A program made the translations under genes and the position numbers. The notes below the pieces were generated by a model. That model was given only the letters and a program-made list of their open reading frames with translations. It ran no database searches and was not told the origin of the DNA. Shown in pieces: positions 18,422-26,348 of a stretch of 64,000 nucleotides of DNA. Each line of letters starts with the position of its first letter. The first letter of the stretch is position 1. This stretch comes from an uncultured Selenomonadales bacterium (GTDB taxonomy: Bacteria > Bacillota > Negativicutes > DSM-1736 > Dendrosporobacteraceae), in contig CAMJML010000009.1 of the NCBI GenBank assembly GCA_946407015.1, positions 1-64,000 on the forward strand, written 5' to 3'.

Positions 18422-18604
18422 TTATTCTTTGAGAAACAGCGTCTGCTTAACAGACTTGGTTTTATATCGTTGAAACTCGTCCATCTTTTCCCGGAACAAC
18501 TTGCTGGCCCGGATGGTTTCAGGAGAATTAACACCTTTTCGGAGCACCGTGTCATGCAGCTTGATTTGCAACTGCTCAATTTCCTTCCATAACTCTGAAC
18601 ACAT
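18422..18604 (-). CDS. Spo0E-like aspartyl phosphatase family protein
   Basis: A 60-residue helical hairpin protein with IEQLQIKLHDTVLRKG, a turn at VNSPET, and a second helix IRASKLFREKMDEFQRY. This matches the Spo0E family (IExLRxxMxxLAxxxG... SQxLDxLIxxY), whose members dephosphorylate Spo0A~P to delay sporulation. The catalytic SQELD motif is altered here (ASKLFREKMDEF), so activity is uncertain and it may be a relative with another partner. The start follows GGGAGGG. Confidence 0.6.
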   Translation of the reverse strand: MCSELWKEIEQLQIKLHDTVLRKGVNSPETIRASKLFREKMDEFQRYKTKSVKQTLFLKE

Positions 18605-18803
18605 TGGACTCCCTCCCTTTGCCAGTATTATAGCATGCCCCAGCCCTTGTCAAAACATTTTCCTTTGTTAAAAATAGGTTAATTTTTGTCTAGTTTCTTT
18701 AAACCAACACACTTATTTTTTCATATCGTGAAATTTTGAATGTTTTGGGGACAACTACAAATAATAGAATGATCTTCATTCTTTAGACTAGGAGCCAGTT
18801 TAC

Positions 18804-19280
18804 ATGTCAGTAGAGTTTGTCATCCAGTACGCATTTGTCCTTGCAGCCGTAGTCGCTGTCCTATGGAAATGGCCTGGTATCCACTACCTTCCGGCTGCAC
18901 TATTTGCCCACGGCTATGCTGAACACCTTTGTCAGATTGCCATGAATGGATTACACCTCTGGACCTATCCTGTCCGCATTGTTCCCATGGTCGAAATGTC
19001 GGTACCGGCGAATGACATCGTCATCCCAATTATGACGATGTTTTGGCTGCGTTACATGCCAACATCTTTCCGCGGAAAGGTATACTGGATAATCGGCTGG
19101 TCGATTGGTCTAACCGTTCCTGAATATTTTGCCGAAAGATATACCGGCTTGATCCGGTACCATAACGGCTATGACTGGTATGTCACGCTCATCCTGTGGA
19201 TCATGACCTGGATCATCTTTTATGCTTTCCATTCGTGGTTCTGGAAACGTTGGCACTTCGAACAAACATCATCTATCTAA
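18804..19280 (+). CDS. CBO0543-like multi-span membrane protein (chromosomal copy)
   Basis: A 158-residue membrane protein with five or so hydrophobic helices. The pattern LWTYPVR...PANDIVIPIMTMFWLRYMP...YWIIGWSIG resembles the CBO0543 family common in spore-forming Firmicutes, for which no function is established. It is one of the few plus-strand genes here, with AGGAG nine bases before the ATG. A second member of the same family lies inside the prophage at 62,666. It has its own upstream region and is followed by a gene-free stretch of nearly 1 kb. Confidence 0.7.
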   Translation: MSVEFVIQYAFVLAAVVAVLWKWPGIHYLPAALFAHGYAEHLCQIAMNGLHLWTYPVRIVPMVEMSVPANDIVIPIMTMFWLRYMPTSFRGKVYWIIGWSIGLTVPEYFAERYTGLIRYHNGYDWYVTLILWIMTWIIFYAFHSWFWKRWHFEQTSSI

Positions 19281-19400
19281 AAAACAGTCTGCGGTAACAG
19301 TCTCTCCACTTCTCATGCTCAGAGAATGTTCTTCCAAATTATGCGTATAATGACCTCAATGAAAGGAAATAATAGCCTTGTTAGTGTGTGCACACTAGTC

Positions 19401-19442
19401 CTAAAGCCAGAGTGACCGCAAGCTGCGGAGCTCTGGCTTTTC
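19401..19442. terminator. Hairpin after the CBO0543-like gene
   Basis: AAAGCCAGAG against CTCTGGCTTTT with an inner CCGCAAGCTGCGG hairpin forms a stable structure ending in TTTT on the plus strand, about 120 bases past the stop at 19280. Confidence 0.7.
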
Positions 19443-19741
19443 CATGTCATCACAGCAAACTGCACCTTATCGCAGGCTACATCATTGGTATGATCAGTAT
19501 TCTCCATGATTGCCCTGAATAAACAATCTTCGATTATTGATTTTATTCTCCATGAATAACAAATTTCCTTTAATAATAATTGATTTAATTCTAAAAAGTA
19601 TTCCGCTGCCTAATTGCTTTAACTATAATCATAGGCAGGGAATCCGCAAGCCTCAATCAGTGGCTTATGAAATACATGAGAAGCTTCATGCACTCTCATT
19701 AACGAATCAGTAAAAACAACCATAAAAGCAAAAATAATAGG

Positions 19742-19764
19742 CAGACTTTCGTCTGCCTATTATA
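19742..19764. terminator. Hairpin at the left edge of the degenerate repeat array
   Basis: AATAGGCAGAC TTTC GTCTGCCTATT is a near-perfect stem just before the tandem array. It may end a transcript from either side. Confidence 0.6.
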
Positions 19765-19789
19765 AAAGAGACCCGTAATGATCTACGCT

Positions 19790-20155
19790 ACAACCAACAC
19801 TGATCATTACATACCTATACGCAATCTTTCGACTACCCACAAGCATTACACAACCAATGCTGATCTTCACTCGACTACTATAGATAGTTACTGAACCTAC
19901 TGCAATCTCTCGACTGCAATAGACCCGTTAGATTCACAACCCATAGCAATCTTAGCTCGACCAATACACATCCCTTTCGACCACACGACAACAGTTGGGC
20001 TGCCGTACAGCCTTACAAGACATGTACTGATCTTCCCGCCGACTACCGCCCAACCCATAAGATCAGACGATAATCTTTGGCCGACTGATGCCAGACCTCA
20101 CGATCCAACACCAATCTTGGCTCAACCATTACGAATCCCTTACGATCATTATTAT
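19790..20155. repeat. Degenerate tandem array, period about 42 bp
   Basis: A core close to CAATCTTNNCTCGACTAC recurs at 19822, 19861, 19903, 19947, (weakly) 19987, 20028, 20071 and 20112. The spacings are 39-44 bases, averaging about 41.5, near four helical turns. No open frame spans it. The units are too diverged for a CRISPR or a simple slippage array. The remainder of the gene-free interval 19,285-20,237 holds two hairpins and AT-rich sequence with nothing else recognised. Confidence 0.6.
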
Positions 20156-20237
20156 GTCTCAAGAGGACAACGTGAATACCTTGTAAATTTTAGCAATGTC
20201 ATGGTGCATTTGAACTTCCTGAATCGTTATGACCGGT

Positions 20238-21020
20238 CTAACCGTTCACCGAGGATTCTTCTTTCCAGTTGGTTAAGAGCTTTTCCAGATAGGTTAATAA
20301 ATAGTTCAGCCCCAGACCTACCAAGGCCAAGCCCACAATAGCGGCATACATATCGGAAATCTTAAACGTCTCCTGCGAATAAAGCACTAAATATCCCAGC
20401 CCCGAATGAGCACCAATCATTTCTGCAGCGACCAAAGACATGACACAATAAGAGCCGCCCAGCCTGATGCCGGTAAAGATTCCCGGAGCCGCTGCCGGTA
20501 AAATGACTTTGGTAAAAATAAAGCGTTGGGATGCTCCCATGGATTTCGCGGAGTCAAGCAATAACTTATCCACGTTTTTAACGCCATTGATGGTATTCAG
20601 CAAAACCGGCCATAAGGATGCCCAAAAAATGATAATGGTTTTAGAAACTTCGCCAATACCAAAGAACAAAATAAAAACCGGAAATAAAGCAAATGCCGAC
20701 ATTTGCCGGAAAGTTTGAAATACAGAGTCCAGCATCCGCTCAATCCGCTTAATAGAACCAATAAACAACCCAAATCCGGTCCCCACCACCACGGCCAATA
20801 ATAACCCTGCTAAAGCCCGTTTTAAACTGCTGATAACATGGACACCCAATTCTCCTGAAGTCAGCAGCCCGATTAAAGCACTAAACACTAAAGAGGGCGG
20901 GCTCAAATAAGTATCGTCAACCAACCCTACTCTGGGTGCTATTTCCCACAATGCTAATAACAGCAAAATCCCTAGGCTTCTCTCCAAAGAACGGTTCATA
21001 CCGCTAGCTAACCTTTTCAT
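20238..21020 (-). CDS. ABC importer permease, SsuC/TauC type
   Basis: A 260-residue inner-membrane permease with six helices and the EAA-like loop DSAKSMGASQRFIFTKVILPAAAP typical of the nitrate/sulfonate/taurine family. It would pair with the ATPase and binding protein encoded directly upstream. The ATG at 21020 overlaps the ATPase stop by 17 bases, showing translational coupling; an AAGGGG lies 12 bases before it. The substrate cannot be read from sequence: sulfonates, taurine, nitrate, thiamine precursors and aromatic compounds all use this family. Confidence 0.88.
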   Translation of the reverse strand: MKRLASGMNRSLERSLGILLLLALWEIAPRVGLVDDTYLSPPSLVFSALIGLLTSGELGVHVISSLKRALAGLLLAVVVGTGFGLFIGSIKRIERMLDSVFQTFRQMSAFALFPVFILFFGIGEVSKTIIIFWASLWPVLLNTINGVKNVDKLLLDSAKSMGASQRFIFTKVILPAAAPGIFTGIRLGGSYCVMSLVAAEMIGAHSGLGYLVLYSQETFKISDMYAAIVGLALVGLGLNYLLTYLEKLLTNWKEESSVNG

Positions 21021-21873
21021 GTCGTTGATCATCCCCTTGCTGATGTCGGCTCTCTTGCCTATGTTCCTCATTGTCGTCTTTTTCCAGGTGCTGGGCAAGG
21101 AAAACCTCATCTTTGATCAGTTCCCAGGCTCTTTGCCGAATCCGGGCAAATTCCGGCGAATTGCGGATTTCTCCGGTACGCGGTCGAGGCAGGGGGATAT
21201 CAATGATTTCCTTGACCTTACCCGGACGGGCCGTCATCACCGCCACCCGGTCTGCCATTAAGATCGCTTCATCAATACTATGCGTCACAAAGAGAATCGT
21301 TTTTTTATCGGCTTCCCAGATCCTGAGCAGCTCAAATTGCAGCAGCTCCCGAGTCTGTGCATCCAAAGCGGCAAAAGGTTCATCCATGAGCAAAATATCC
21401 GGTTGATAAGCCAGCACCCTGGCAATCGCAACCCGTTGCTTCATTCCACCTGACAACTGATGGGGATAGCGCTTCGCAAAAGCTCTCAGTCCCACCAGAT
21501 TCAGATATTCATATGCAATTCTTTCCCGTTTTTCGCGGCCGACACCCCGTATCTCCAGTCCAACGGCCACATTGTCCAATACCGTTCGCCAAGGAAAAAG
21601 CGCATAGCCTTGAAAAACAACACCGCGGTTGAATTGATTATCCAGGACAGAGCGTCCGTCAATCAAAATATCGCCGCTATTTTGCTGATCCAGTCCTGCC
21701 AAGATATTGAGAAAGGACGACTTCCCGCAGCCGCTGGGGCCAAGAATGGCCAAAAACTCGCCTTGCTCCACGGTGAGTTCAAAATTATCCAGGACAACAA
21801 GCTTTTCCCGTTTACCGGCTTCATTGGTCACATCAAATTCTTTATAAACATTATGGGCTTCAATCTTTATCAT
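21004..21873 (-). CDS. ABC importer ATPase, SsuB/TauB type
   Basis: A 289-residue nucleotide-binding subunit with Walker A GPSGCGKSS, signature LSGGMKQR, Walker B ILLMDEPFAALD and switch VTHSIDEAI, all intact. The family energises uptake of nitrate, sulfonate or taurine-like anions. A tail beyond the usual end (EKDDNEEHRQESRHQQG) is unusually polar. The ATG follows GGGGAACCTGT. It lies between the binding protein and the permease in one operon. Confidence 0.92.
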   Translation of the reverse strand: MIKIEAHNVYKEFDVTNEAGKREKLVVLDNFELTVEQGEFLAILGPSGCGKSSFLNILAGLDQQNSGDILIDGRSVLDNQFNRGVVFQGYALFPWRTVLDNVAVGLEIRGVGREKRERIAYEYLNLVGLRAFAKRYPHQLSGGMKQRVAIARVLAYQPDILLMDEPFAALDAQTRELLQFELLRIWEADKKTILFVTHSIDEAILMADRVAVMTARPGKVKEIIDIPLPRPRTGEIRNSPEFARIRQRAWELIKDEVFLAQHLEKDDNEEHRQESRHQQGDDQRHEKVS

Positions 21874-21903
21874 ACAGGTTCCCCTCCTTACAGCACGAAT
21901 GAA

Positions 21904-22902
21904 TTATTTATTGTTGGGGTTGTATTCATTCGTATAGATCGCTTCGGGTTTGACTTGCCCTTTGGTCAGCTTCCCTTCAGCTTCCAAACGCTCAATCCAG
22001 TAATTGATTTCCGGTGCCGGGATGATCTGATCACCATAATAGCCATAGTTTTCAACCAAATTGACATCCATCTTCAGACGCTTGGCAATTACCTGGCGCG
22101 CTTCCTCAGGATGCGCATTGACCCAAGCGGCTGTCTTTGCCAGAATACCAACAATGGTTTTAAGAGCTTCAGGGTTTTTCCGGGCGAATTTACCATTCAC
22201 CGTAATCGGATTCATACCGCTAATCCCTTGGTCAATGTCATAATCACTAAACAGCTTGCGCAATTCAGGCGTTTTTTCCGCTCGGCCGGAATGAGGCGGG
22301 TGAATGATAGAGACATCGACAACGCCCTGCTTCAGAACCTGATCCAGTTGTTCATTCGGAATCTGTACCAATTGAACTTTTCCTTCCAGGCCATTATCCT
22401 GCAATAGTTTTTTGGTCACATATTCAGAGCAGGCCCCAAAGCTATTGATCCCGACTTTTTTGCCGACCAGGTCTTTTAACTCTTTAATCGGCGAATCCGC
22501 TCGCACAAAATACTTCATATGGGGTGATTGCTGAGTGGACTTGGTGCCGGCAGCCACAATCTTGACATCAGATCCATTGGCAATAGCCGCAATCACCAAC
22601 GGGGTATGACGGTTGCCAAAATCAATGGCACCGGTTCCCACCGACGGAATGATTTGCCCTTCTGCAATCCTGCCCACATATTTAGGCTGCACGCCGCTAT
22701 CTTTAAAATAACCCAGTTCTTCGGCAATATAAATCAAATCAAACGATGGATTATCAGGATACTTAAACTCCACCACACTGTTCGCACCCGGTTTAGCCGC
22801 CGTTTCGGTATTTTTTCCTGAACCGCACCCGACAACCAATACACTCAACAGAATGATCACAGCCAACAAACCAGCAAAACGAATGTTACTCCCCAAAATC
22901 AT
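21904..22902 (-). CDS. Substrate-binding lipoprotein, SsuA/TauA/NrtA type
   Basis: A 332-residue periplasmic-binding lipoprotein. The signal peptide ends in the lipobox LVVGC, so the mature protein would be anchored by its Cys. The mature part is a two-lobe type-II binding fold (FDLIYIAEELGYFKDSG, IDFGNRHTPLVIAAI, VGKKVGINSFGACSEYVTK) of the nitrate/sulfonate/taurine group. The ATG at 22902 overlaps the TGA of the preceding Fe-S gene (TGATG), so the two are co-translated, which suggests the Fe-S enzyme works on the imported compound. Confidence 0.9.
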   Translation of the reverse strand: MILGSNIRFAGLLAVIILLSVLVVGCGSGKNTETAAKPGANSVVEFKYPDNPSFDLIYIAEELGYFKDSGVQPKYVGRIAEGQIIPSVGTGAIDFGNRHTPLVIAAIANGSDVKIVAAGTKSTQQSPHMKYFVRADSPIKELKDLVGKKVGINSFGACSEYVTKKLLQDNGLEGKVQLVQIPNEQLDQVLKQGVVDVSIIHPPHSGRAEKTPELRKLFSDYDIDQGISGMNPITVNGKFARKNPEALKTIVGILAKTAAWVNAHPEEARQVIAKRLKMDVNLVENYGYYGDQIIPAPEINYWIERLEAEGKLTKGQVKPEAIYTNEYNPNNK

Positions 22903-23777
22903 CACTTCATTTCCTCCTCTTTTTTCGCTATGGTATTCGGTCTATGCAAATCCTCAGGCAGTGCATAGCCGCCATATTTTCGCAAATGCTGCCAGGAACG
23001 GTAGGCCGGCGCAGCAGGCTCCTGGCTCAGCACCTGCTGTTCTTTAAAATATTTTTGTATATCCCGGCTCTGAAAAAGCTCCCGGTCTGCTCCTACCGGG
23101 CATACTTTGATACAAAATCCACAGGGATTGCGATAGGCCCGGCGAAGCCGCCTGCCATTGCCGGTACAAGCCCGCTTATCCATATCCGCATAGGGAATTT
23201 TCCGGTCGCCAGCCAATGCATTGGCCGGACAGATTTTTTGGCAAAGCAGGCATTTGGTACAGAGGTCTTCTTCGATGAGCGGGTCACCGTCCAGTTCCAG
23301 TGCTGTTAAAATTGAAACCAATCGCAGACGGGGACCAAATTGCCGGGTAAGCAGCGTATGATTCCAGCCCACTTTACCAAGACCGGCATAATGAGCCGCC
23401 CAAACATGGGAAAAAACAGCTACCGGTACTTGCATCAGCACATCGGAGTCCCCATAGCCATCCCGGCAAATATTGATCGCCGCATGGCCATTCCGGTTCA
23501 GAAAGGCAGCCAGCCGGTAGGCGCTTTCATCCAGCAGTTCATTGGTAATGGTATATTGCTCCCGGCCCAATTGGGCCGGAGCAGCCTCCACAATCGGCAG
23601 CCACACCGGCACACCGAGCACGATGACGGTTTTGGCTAACGGCCACACATTATCAGGATAAAACTCTTCCGGCAGGTCTTGAAACTCTCTCCATCTGGCA
23701 GCAGGCGCAAAGCCAACCACTTCCGCTCCCAGCGCTAAAGCATACTCAAGAATACTCTGCTTAGTAAGCGTATTGAT
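22902..23777 (-). CDS. QueG-like 4Fe-4S protein, copy 2
   Basis: A protein of about 291 residues related to epoxyqueuosine reductase and other 2x[4Fe-4S] proteins. Cluster motifs are CTKCLLCQKICP and CGFCIKVCPVG; the N-terminal part (EYALALGAEVVGFAPAARW) matches the other copy at 23917. It lacks the extended C-terminal HEAT repeats of true QueG and is probably a different reductase. The start is unusual: AGGAGGAG is seven bases from an ATC codon (23775-23777) that aligns with the ATG of the paralogue, while the in-frame GTG at 23852 lies inside a terminator stem. It is coupled to the binding protein gene. Confidence 0.82.
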   Translation of the reverse strand: MNTLTKQSILEYALALGAEVVGFAPAARWREFQDLPEEFYPDNVWPLAKTVIVLGVPVWLPIVEAAPAQLGREQYTITNELLDESAYRLAAFLNRNGHAAINICRDGYGDSDVLMQVPVAVFSHVWAAHYAGLGKVGWNHTLLTRQFGPRLRLVSILTALELDGDPLIEEDLCTKCLLCQKICPANALAGDRKIPYADMDKRACTGNGRRLRRAYRNPCGFCIKVCPVGADRELFQSRDIQKYFKEQQVLSQEPAAPAYRSWQHLRKYGGYALPEDLHRPNTIAKKEEEMK

Positions 23778-23823
23778 AAAAACTCCTCCTCTCCAGGTTT
23801 GATCATCGTTCCGACAACATAAA

Positions 23824-23893
23824 AGGCCAGAAGAATAAAAAAGGGCCTTCACTCAGCGTGAAATTCAGCCTTCAGTTTATCTCCTGACCAGCT
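23824..23893 (-). promoter_or_regulatory. Leader motif plus terminator ahead of Fe-S copy 2
   Basis: On the minus strand GCTGGTCA, one variable base, GAGATAAA, one variable base and TGAAGGCTG (23868-23893) are followed by a hairpin (TTCAC/GTGAA inside GGC/GCC) and TTTTTTATT. The same motif and the same order occur before Fe-S copy 1, so this looks like a duplicated attenuator. Confidence 0.5.
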
Positions 23894-23916
23894 CGTGACG
23901 CAGTGCTATAAGAAAA

Positions 23917-24744
23917 TTAAACAATTCGTTCTCCATCCGAGCCATGCCGGCGGACATGTACCCAGCGTGCATATCGCGGATCATCAGGATTTTGGGTGAT
24001 CGCTTCTTTTTCCTCCAGATACAGCCGGATATCCACACTGTTAAATATTTTCCGGTCTTGCCCCACCGGGCAGACTTTGATGCAAATTCCACAGGGATAA
24101 CGATGTTCTTCCCGTAGTTGAGCATGATGCTCGGCGCAAGCGCGATGATTCATATCCGAAATAATTTGATCTTCCCGGGTTGTAAAGGCCTGTGACGGAC
24201 AAAGCTTCCGGCAAACCTGACATTTGTTGCATAGTTCCTGTTCCAGAACAGTATCCGGCTCTAACTTCAGATTGGTAAAGATCGATACATAGCGAACACG
24301 CGGCCCATATTTCGGATTTAACAGCACATGGCTATAACCAATCGATCCTAAGCCGGCATATTTCCCTGCAAACACATGACTAAACGCGGCAACCGGCTTA
24401 TTGACCAGAATTTGAATATCCCCATAGCCGTCACGTGGTAAGAAGATGGCGCCATGATCGTTTTCGGTCAAATAAACGGCCAGCCGGTAGGCAATCTGAT
24501 CCAGTAAAATATTACTGGTCTCATATTGCTCGACATAATGGATGGATGGAGTCGTTTCGAGAATCGGCAAGAGCACCGGTACTCCCAGCACAATAACCGA
24601 TTGGGTTTCCGGCCAGATAGCAGCCGGCCGATAGGCTTCACTCACCTCGTTATACTCATCCCATCGGCTTGCCGGAGCAACCCCAACCAGGACTGCCCCT
24701 AAACTTTTTGCATACTCGGTAATTGTTTCTTTCGTTATGATCAT
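23917..24744 (-). CDS. QueG-like 4Fe-4S protein, copy 1
   Basis: A 275-residue Fe-S protein with cluster motifs CNKCQVCRKLCP and CGICIKVCPVG, similar along its whole length to the product of 22902-23777. The pair shares WPETQSVIVLGVPVLLPILE / WPLAKTVIVLGVPVWLPIVE and DGYGD. The family includes epoxyqueuosine reductase and reductive enzymes with cobalamin; neither a cobalamin motif nor HEAT repeats are evident. The ATG follows AGAGGAAG. It leads the operon with the second copy and the SsuABC-type importer. Confidence 0.85.
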   Translation of the reverse strand: MIITKETITEYAKSLGAVLVGVAPASRWDEYNEVSEAYRPAAIWPETQSVIVLGVPVLLPILETTPSIHYVEQYETSNILLDQIAYRLAVYLTENDHGAIFLPRDGYGDIQILVNKPVAAFSHVFAGKYAGLGSIGYSHVLLNPKYGPRVRYVSIFTNLKLEPDTVLEQELCNKCQVCRKLCPSQAFTTREDQIISDMNHRACAEHHAQLREEHRYPCGICIKVCPVGQDRKIFNSVDIRLYLEEKEAITQNPDDPRYARWVHVRRHGSDGERIV

Positions 24745-24805
24745 CCGGTTTCTTCCTCTCAGATGCTGTCCATTTATTCCAACTCAGGTATTAAAAAAAA
24801 TAAAA

Positions 24806-24865
24806 AAGGCTGGAAATAGATCAAAGCGATCTACTTCCAGCCTTCATTTTATCTCATGACCAGCC
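24806..24865 (-). promoter_or_regulatory. Leader motif plus terminator ahead of Fe-S copy 1
   Basis: On the minus strand GCTGGTCATGAGATAAA (24849-24865) and TGAAGGCTGG run into a strong stem GGCTGGAAGTAGATC/GATCTATTTCCAGCC followed by TTTTTTATTTTTTTT, some 60 bases before the start codon. An intact terminator inside a 5' leader implies conditional readthrough. A second GGCTGG at the front of the motif could compete for the terminator arm. Confidence 0.55.
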
Positions 24866-24918
24866 AGAAAAAACAGATATGACATTTTTTACACGATTGA
24901 CAATAAAATTCTTAAGTT

Positions 24919-24947
24919 ATATTATCATGTGCTGTATATGCTGTCAA
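24919..24947 (-). promoter_or_regulatory. Consensus promoter of the Fe-S/ABC operon
   Basis: TTGACA (24942-24947) and TAATAT (24919-24924) on the minus strand are 17 bases apart. Transcription would begin near 24,910, about 45 bases before the leader motif. Confidence 0.75.
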
Positions 24948-25092
24948 TGCATTTTGTATAATTTAGTAATCAAATTAAGACAAATGCTCTACTAGATAAT
25001 CTAGGAGTTGTATACAGTATTGTCATTTGATTGATGATCCCTCTGCCAAAAAGAAGCATTCGGTTGGCAGGTTAATGATTTAGACTACTCTA

Positions 25093-25136
25093 AAATATAG
25101 CAGAGGATATGTTTAAACATATCCTCTGCTATATTT
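25093..25136. terminator. Perfect 44-base palindrome, probably a bidirectional terminator
   Basis: The sequence AAATATAGCAGAGGATATGT is mirrored exactly by its complement about the centre GTTTAAAC. It lies between the 76-residue protein gene and the Fe-S operon. The arms begin and end in A/T runs, which suits termination in both directions. Confidence 0.65.
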
Positions 25137-25183
25137 CCCTTAGGAATAACTCAATGACCATGATTTCTATACTCGTTCAAGTG

Positions 25184-25414
25184 CTAGCTTTCCCGAACAG
25201 GTATGTTCCGAGTGTCAGACTCTACTTGGTCCTTCGATTCATCTTCTAATACGTCTTCTATACCACCCTCAAGATGCGTCTCGGTAACTTGGACAGGGTT
25301 TTCAACTTCACCATGAGATTTCAATTCATTGTACAAGACCCGCCTTTTTTCATCAGACAGCTTTTGGACGAATGGATTTAGTTGTGACCATTCGTCGAAA
25401 TGATCCCTAGACAT
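25184..25414 (-). CDS. 76-residue acidic protein of unknown function
   Basis: A small soluble protein with a helical first half (PFVQKLSDEKRRVLYNELKSH) and an acidic, probably disordered second half rich in E, D and V. The ATG has a textbook AAAGGAGG seven bases upstream, the main reason to believe in the gene. No family is recognised. It is alone between a terminator palindrome and a divergent VOC-family gene. Confidence 0.65.
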   Translation of the reverse strand: MSRDHFDEWSQLNPFVQKLSDEKRRVLYNELKSHGEVENPVQVTETHLEGGIEDVLEDESKDQVESDTRNIPVRES

Positions 25415-25653
25415 ATTGAGGCCTCCTTTTTTATACTTACATTTAATATGTCCAAAAGATCTGGTTTAAAACCTGTAAGATTATAATTGAAGTATCCTAC
25501 TGCCGTGCTATGGAATGAATCACTATGAATTTGAAATGCCATAGAGCCACGCAAGAGTTTTAATTGGTCACTCTCATCTCACCAATAAGATAGACAACCC
25601 ACCAAAACTCTAAGATAATAGTAAATATAAATACTTTAACAGAAGGTGCTGCC

Positions 25654-26079
25654 ATGAGACAAAAACTATCGTTGGTTACCTTGGGTGTAAAAGACTTGCC
25701 TGCTGCGATTGAATTTTATCGCGATGGCCTGGGCTGGAAGCCATCCAGTGCCAGTGAAAATAATATTGTCTTTTTTGATCTGGGTGGCGTAGGACTGGCG
25801 TTGTATCCAAAAAACCTGCTGGCTGAAGATGCGACCGTTAACCCGGAAGGATCAGGCTTTACAGGCATCACACTGGCCCATAATGCCAAAACCATGGAAG
25901 AAGTCGATGCCGTTTTAGCCAAAGCCGAGCAAGCCGGAGCTACCATTGTAAAGCAAGCCCAAAAGGTGTTTTGGGGCGGCTATAGCGGCTATTTTTCTGA
26001 CCCGGACGGATATTTATGGGAAGTGGCCTGGAATCCATTTATTGAATTAGATGAAAAGGATGCTTTAATCTGGCCTTAA
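25654..26079 (+). CDS. VOC-superfamily (glyoxalase/bleomycin-resistance fold) protein
   Basis: A 141-residue protein with two beta-alpha-beta-beta-beta units. It has the LGVKDLPAAIEFYRDGLGWK opening, GFTGITLAHN in the middle, and the C-terminal GYSGYFSDPDGYLWEVAWNP, where the Glu of WEV is the usual metal ligand. Family members include glyoxalase I and extradiol dioxygenases; this subgroup is uncharacterised. It is on the plus strand with AGAAGG before the ATG and is the last chromosomal gene before the presumed attachment site. Confidence 0.85.
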   Translation: MRQKLSLVTLGVKDLPAAIEFYRDGLGWKPSSASENNIVFFDLGGVGLALYPKNLLAEDATVNPEGSGFTGITLAHNAKTMEEVDAVLAKAEQAGATIVKQAQKVFWGGYSGYFSDPDGYLWEVAWNPFIELDEKDALIWP

Positions 26080-26103
26080 GTTTTTTATCTCTGCAAGACT
26101 CAT

Positions 26104-26133
26104 TTGACTTTTGATTTACAAGTCAAGTATAAT
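26104..26133 (+). promoter_or_regulatory. Promoter of the tRNA-Gly gene
   Basis: TTGACT (26104-26109) and TATAAT (26128-26133) are 18 bases apart. A leader hairpin ATGTTGGA/TCCAACAT follows before the mature tRNA. Confidence 0.75.
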
Positions 26134-26167
26134 AGATGTTGGATGCAATCTGTGCTCCAACATAATT

Positions 26168-26242
26168 GCGGGCGTAGCTCAGTGGTAGAGTACCGGCTTC
26201 CCAAGCCGTGGGTCGCGAGTTCGAATCTCGTCGCCCGCTCCA
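26168..26242 (+). tRNA. glyU: tRNA-Gly (anticodon CCC)
   Basis: A 75-base cloverleaf with acceptor GCGGGCG/CGCCCGC, D arm GCTC/GAGT, anticodon loop TTCCCAA giving CCC, T arm GCGAG-TTCGAAT-CTCGT and an encoded CCA end. The base pair closing the anticodon stem at its outer end is a C-T mismatch, the rest fits well. It reads GGG codons. Its 3' half is the likely prophage integration target because phage genes and repeat sites follow directly. Confidence 0.95.
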
Positions 26243-26277
26243 GTAAATTCAAGCCTCCTAGCAGCATTTTTCTAACA

Positions 26278-26299
26278 AGGTGTGCAATAGGTGTGCAAT
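26278..26299. repeat. Two tandem 11-bp sites, possible integrase arm sites
   Basis: AGGTGTGCAAT occurs twice head to tail, 36 bases after the tRNA-Gly CCA end. Short direct repeats beside a tRNA attachment core are typical of tyrosine-integrase arm-binding sites. No coding sequence covers them. Confidence 0.5.
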
Positions 26300-26309
26300 T
26301 AATAAATTA

Positions 26310-26340
26310 AGGCCCTACATGTACAAAACATGTAGGGCCT
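26310..26340. terminator. Terminator of recA
   Basis: AGGCCCTACATGT and its exact complement flank a 5-base loop. The minus-strand side is followed by TTAATTTATT. It lies 8 bases past the recA stop and can stop transcripts from either side. Confidence 0.85.
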
Positions 26341-26348
26341 CTTGGTTT

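Noticed and set aside
19319-19507. A 62-codon minus-strand frame
   Set aside because: It runs through a strong terminator hairpin and lacks a ribosome binding site.
19790-20155. CRISPR array
   Set aside because: Units are degenerate with no constant repeat of 23 bases or more, and no cas gene is present in the window.
21460-22407. A 315-codon plus-strand frame
   Set aside because: It is antisense to two well-supported ABC transporter genes and has no similarity to a known protein or a plausible start site.
26104-26310. A 68-codon plus-strand open frame over the tRNA-Gly gene
   Set aside because: It covers a complete tRNA, begins in the promoter spacer and has no ribosome binding site.
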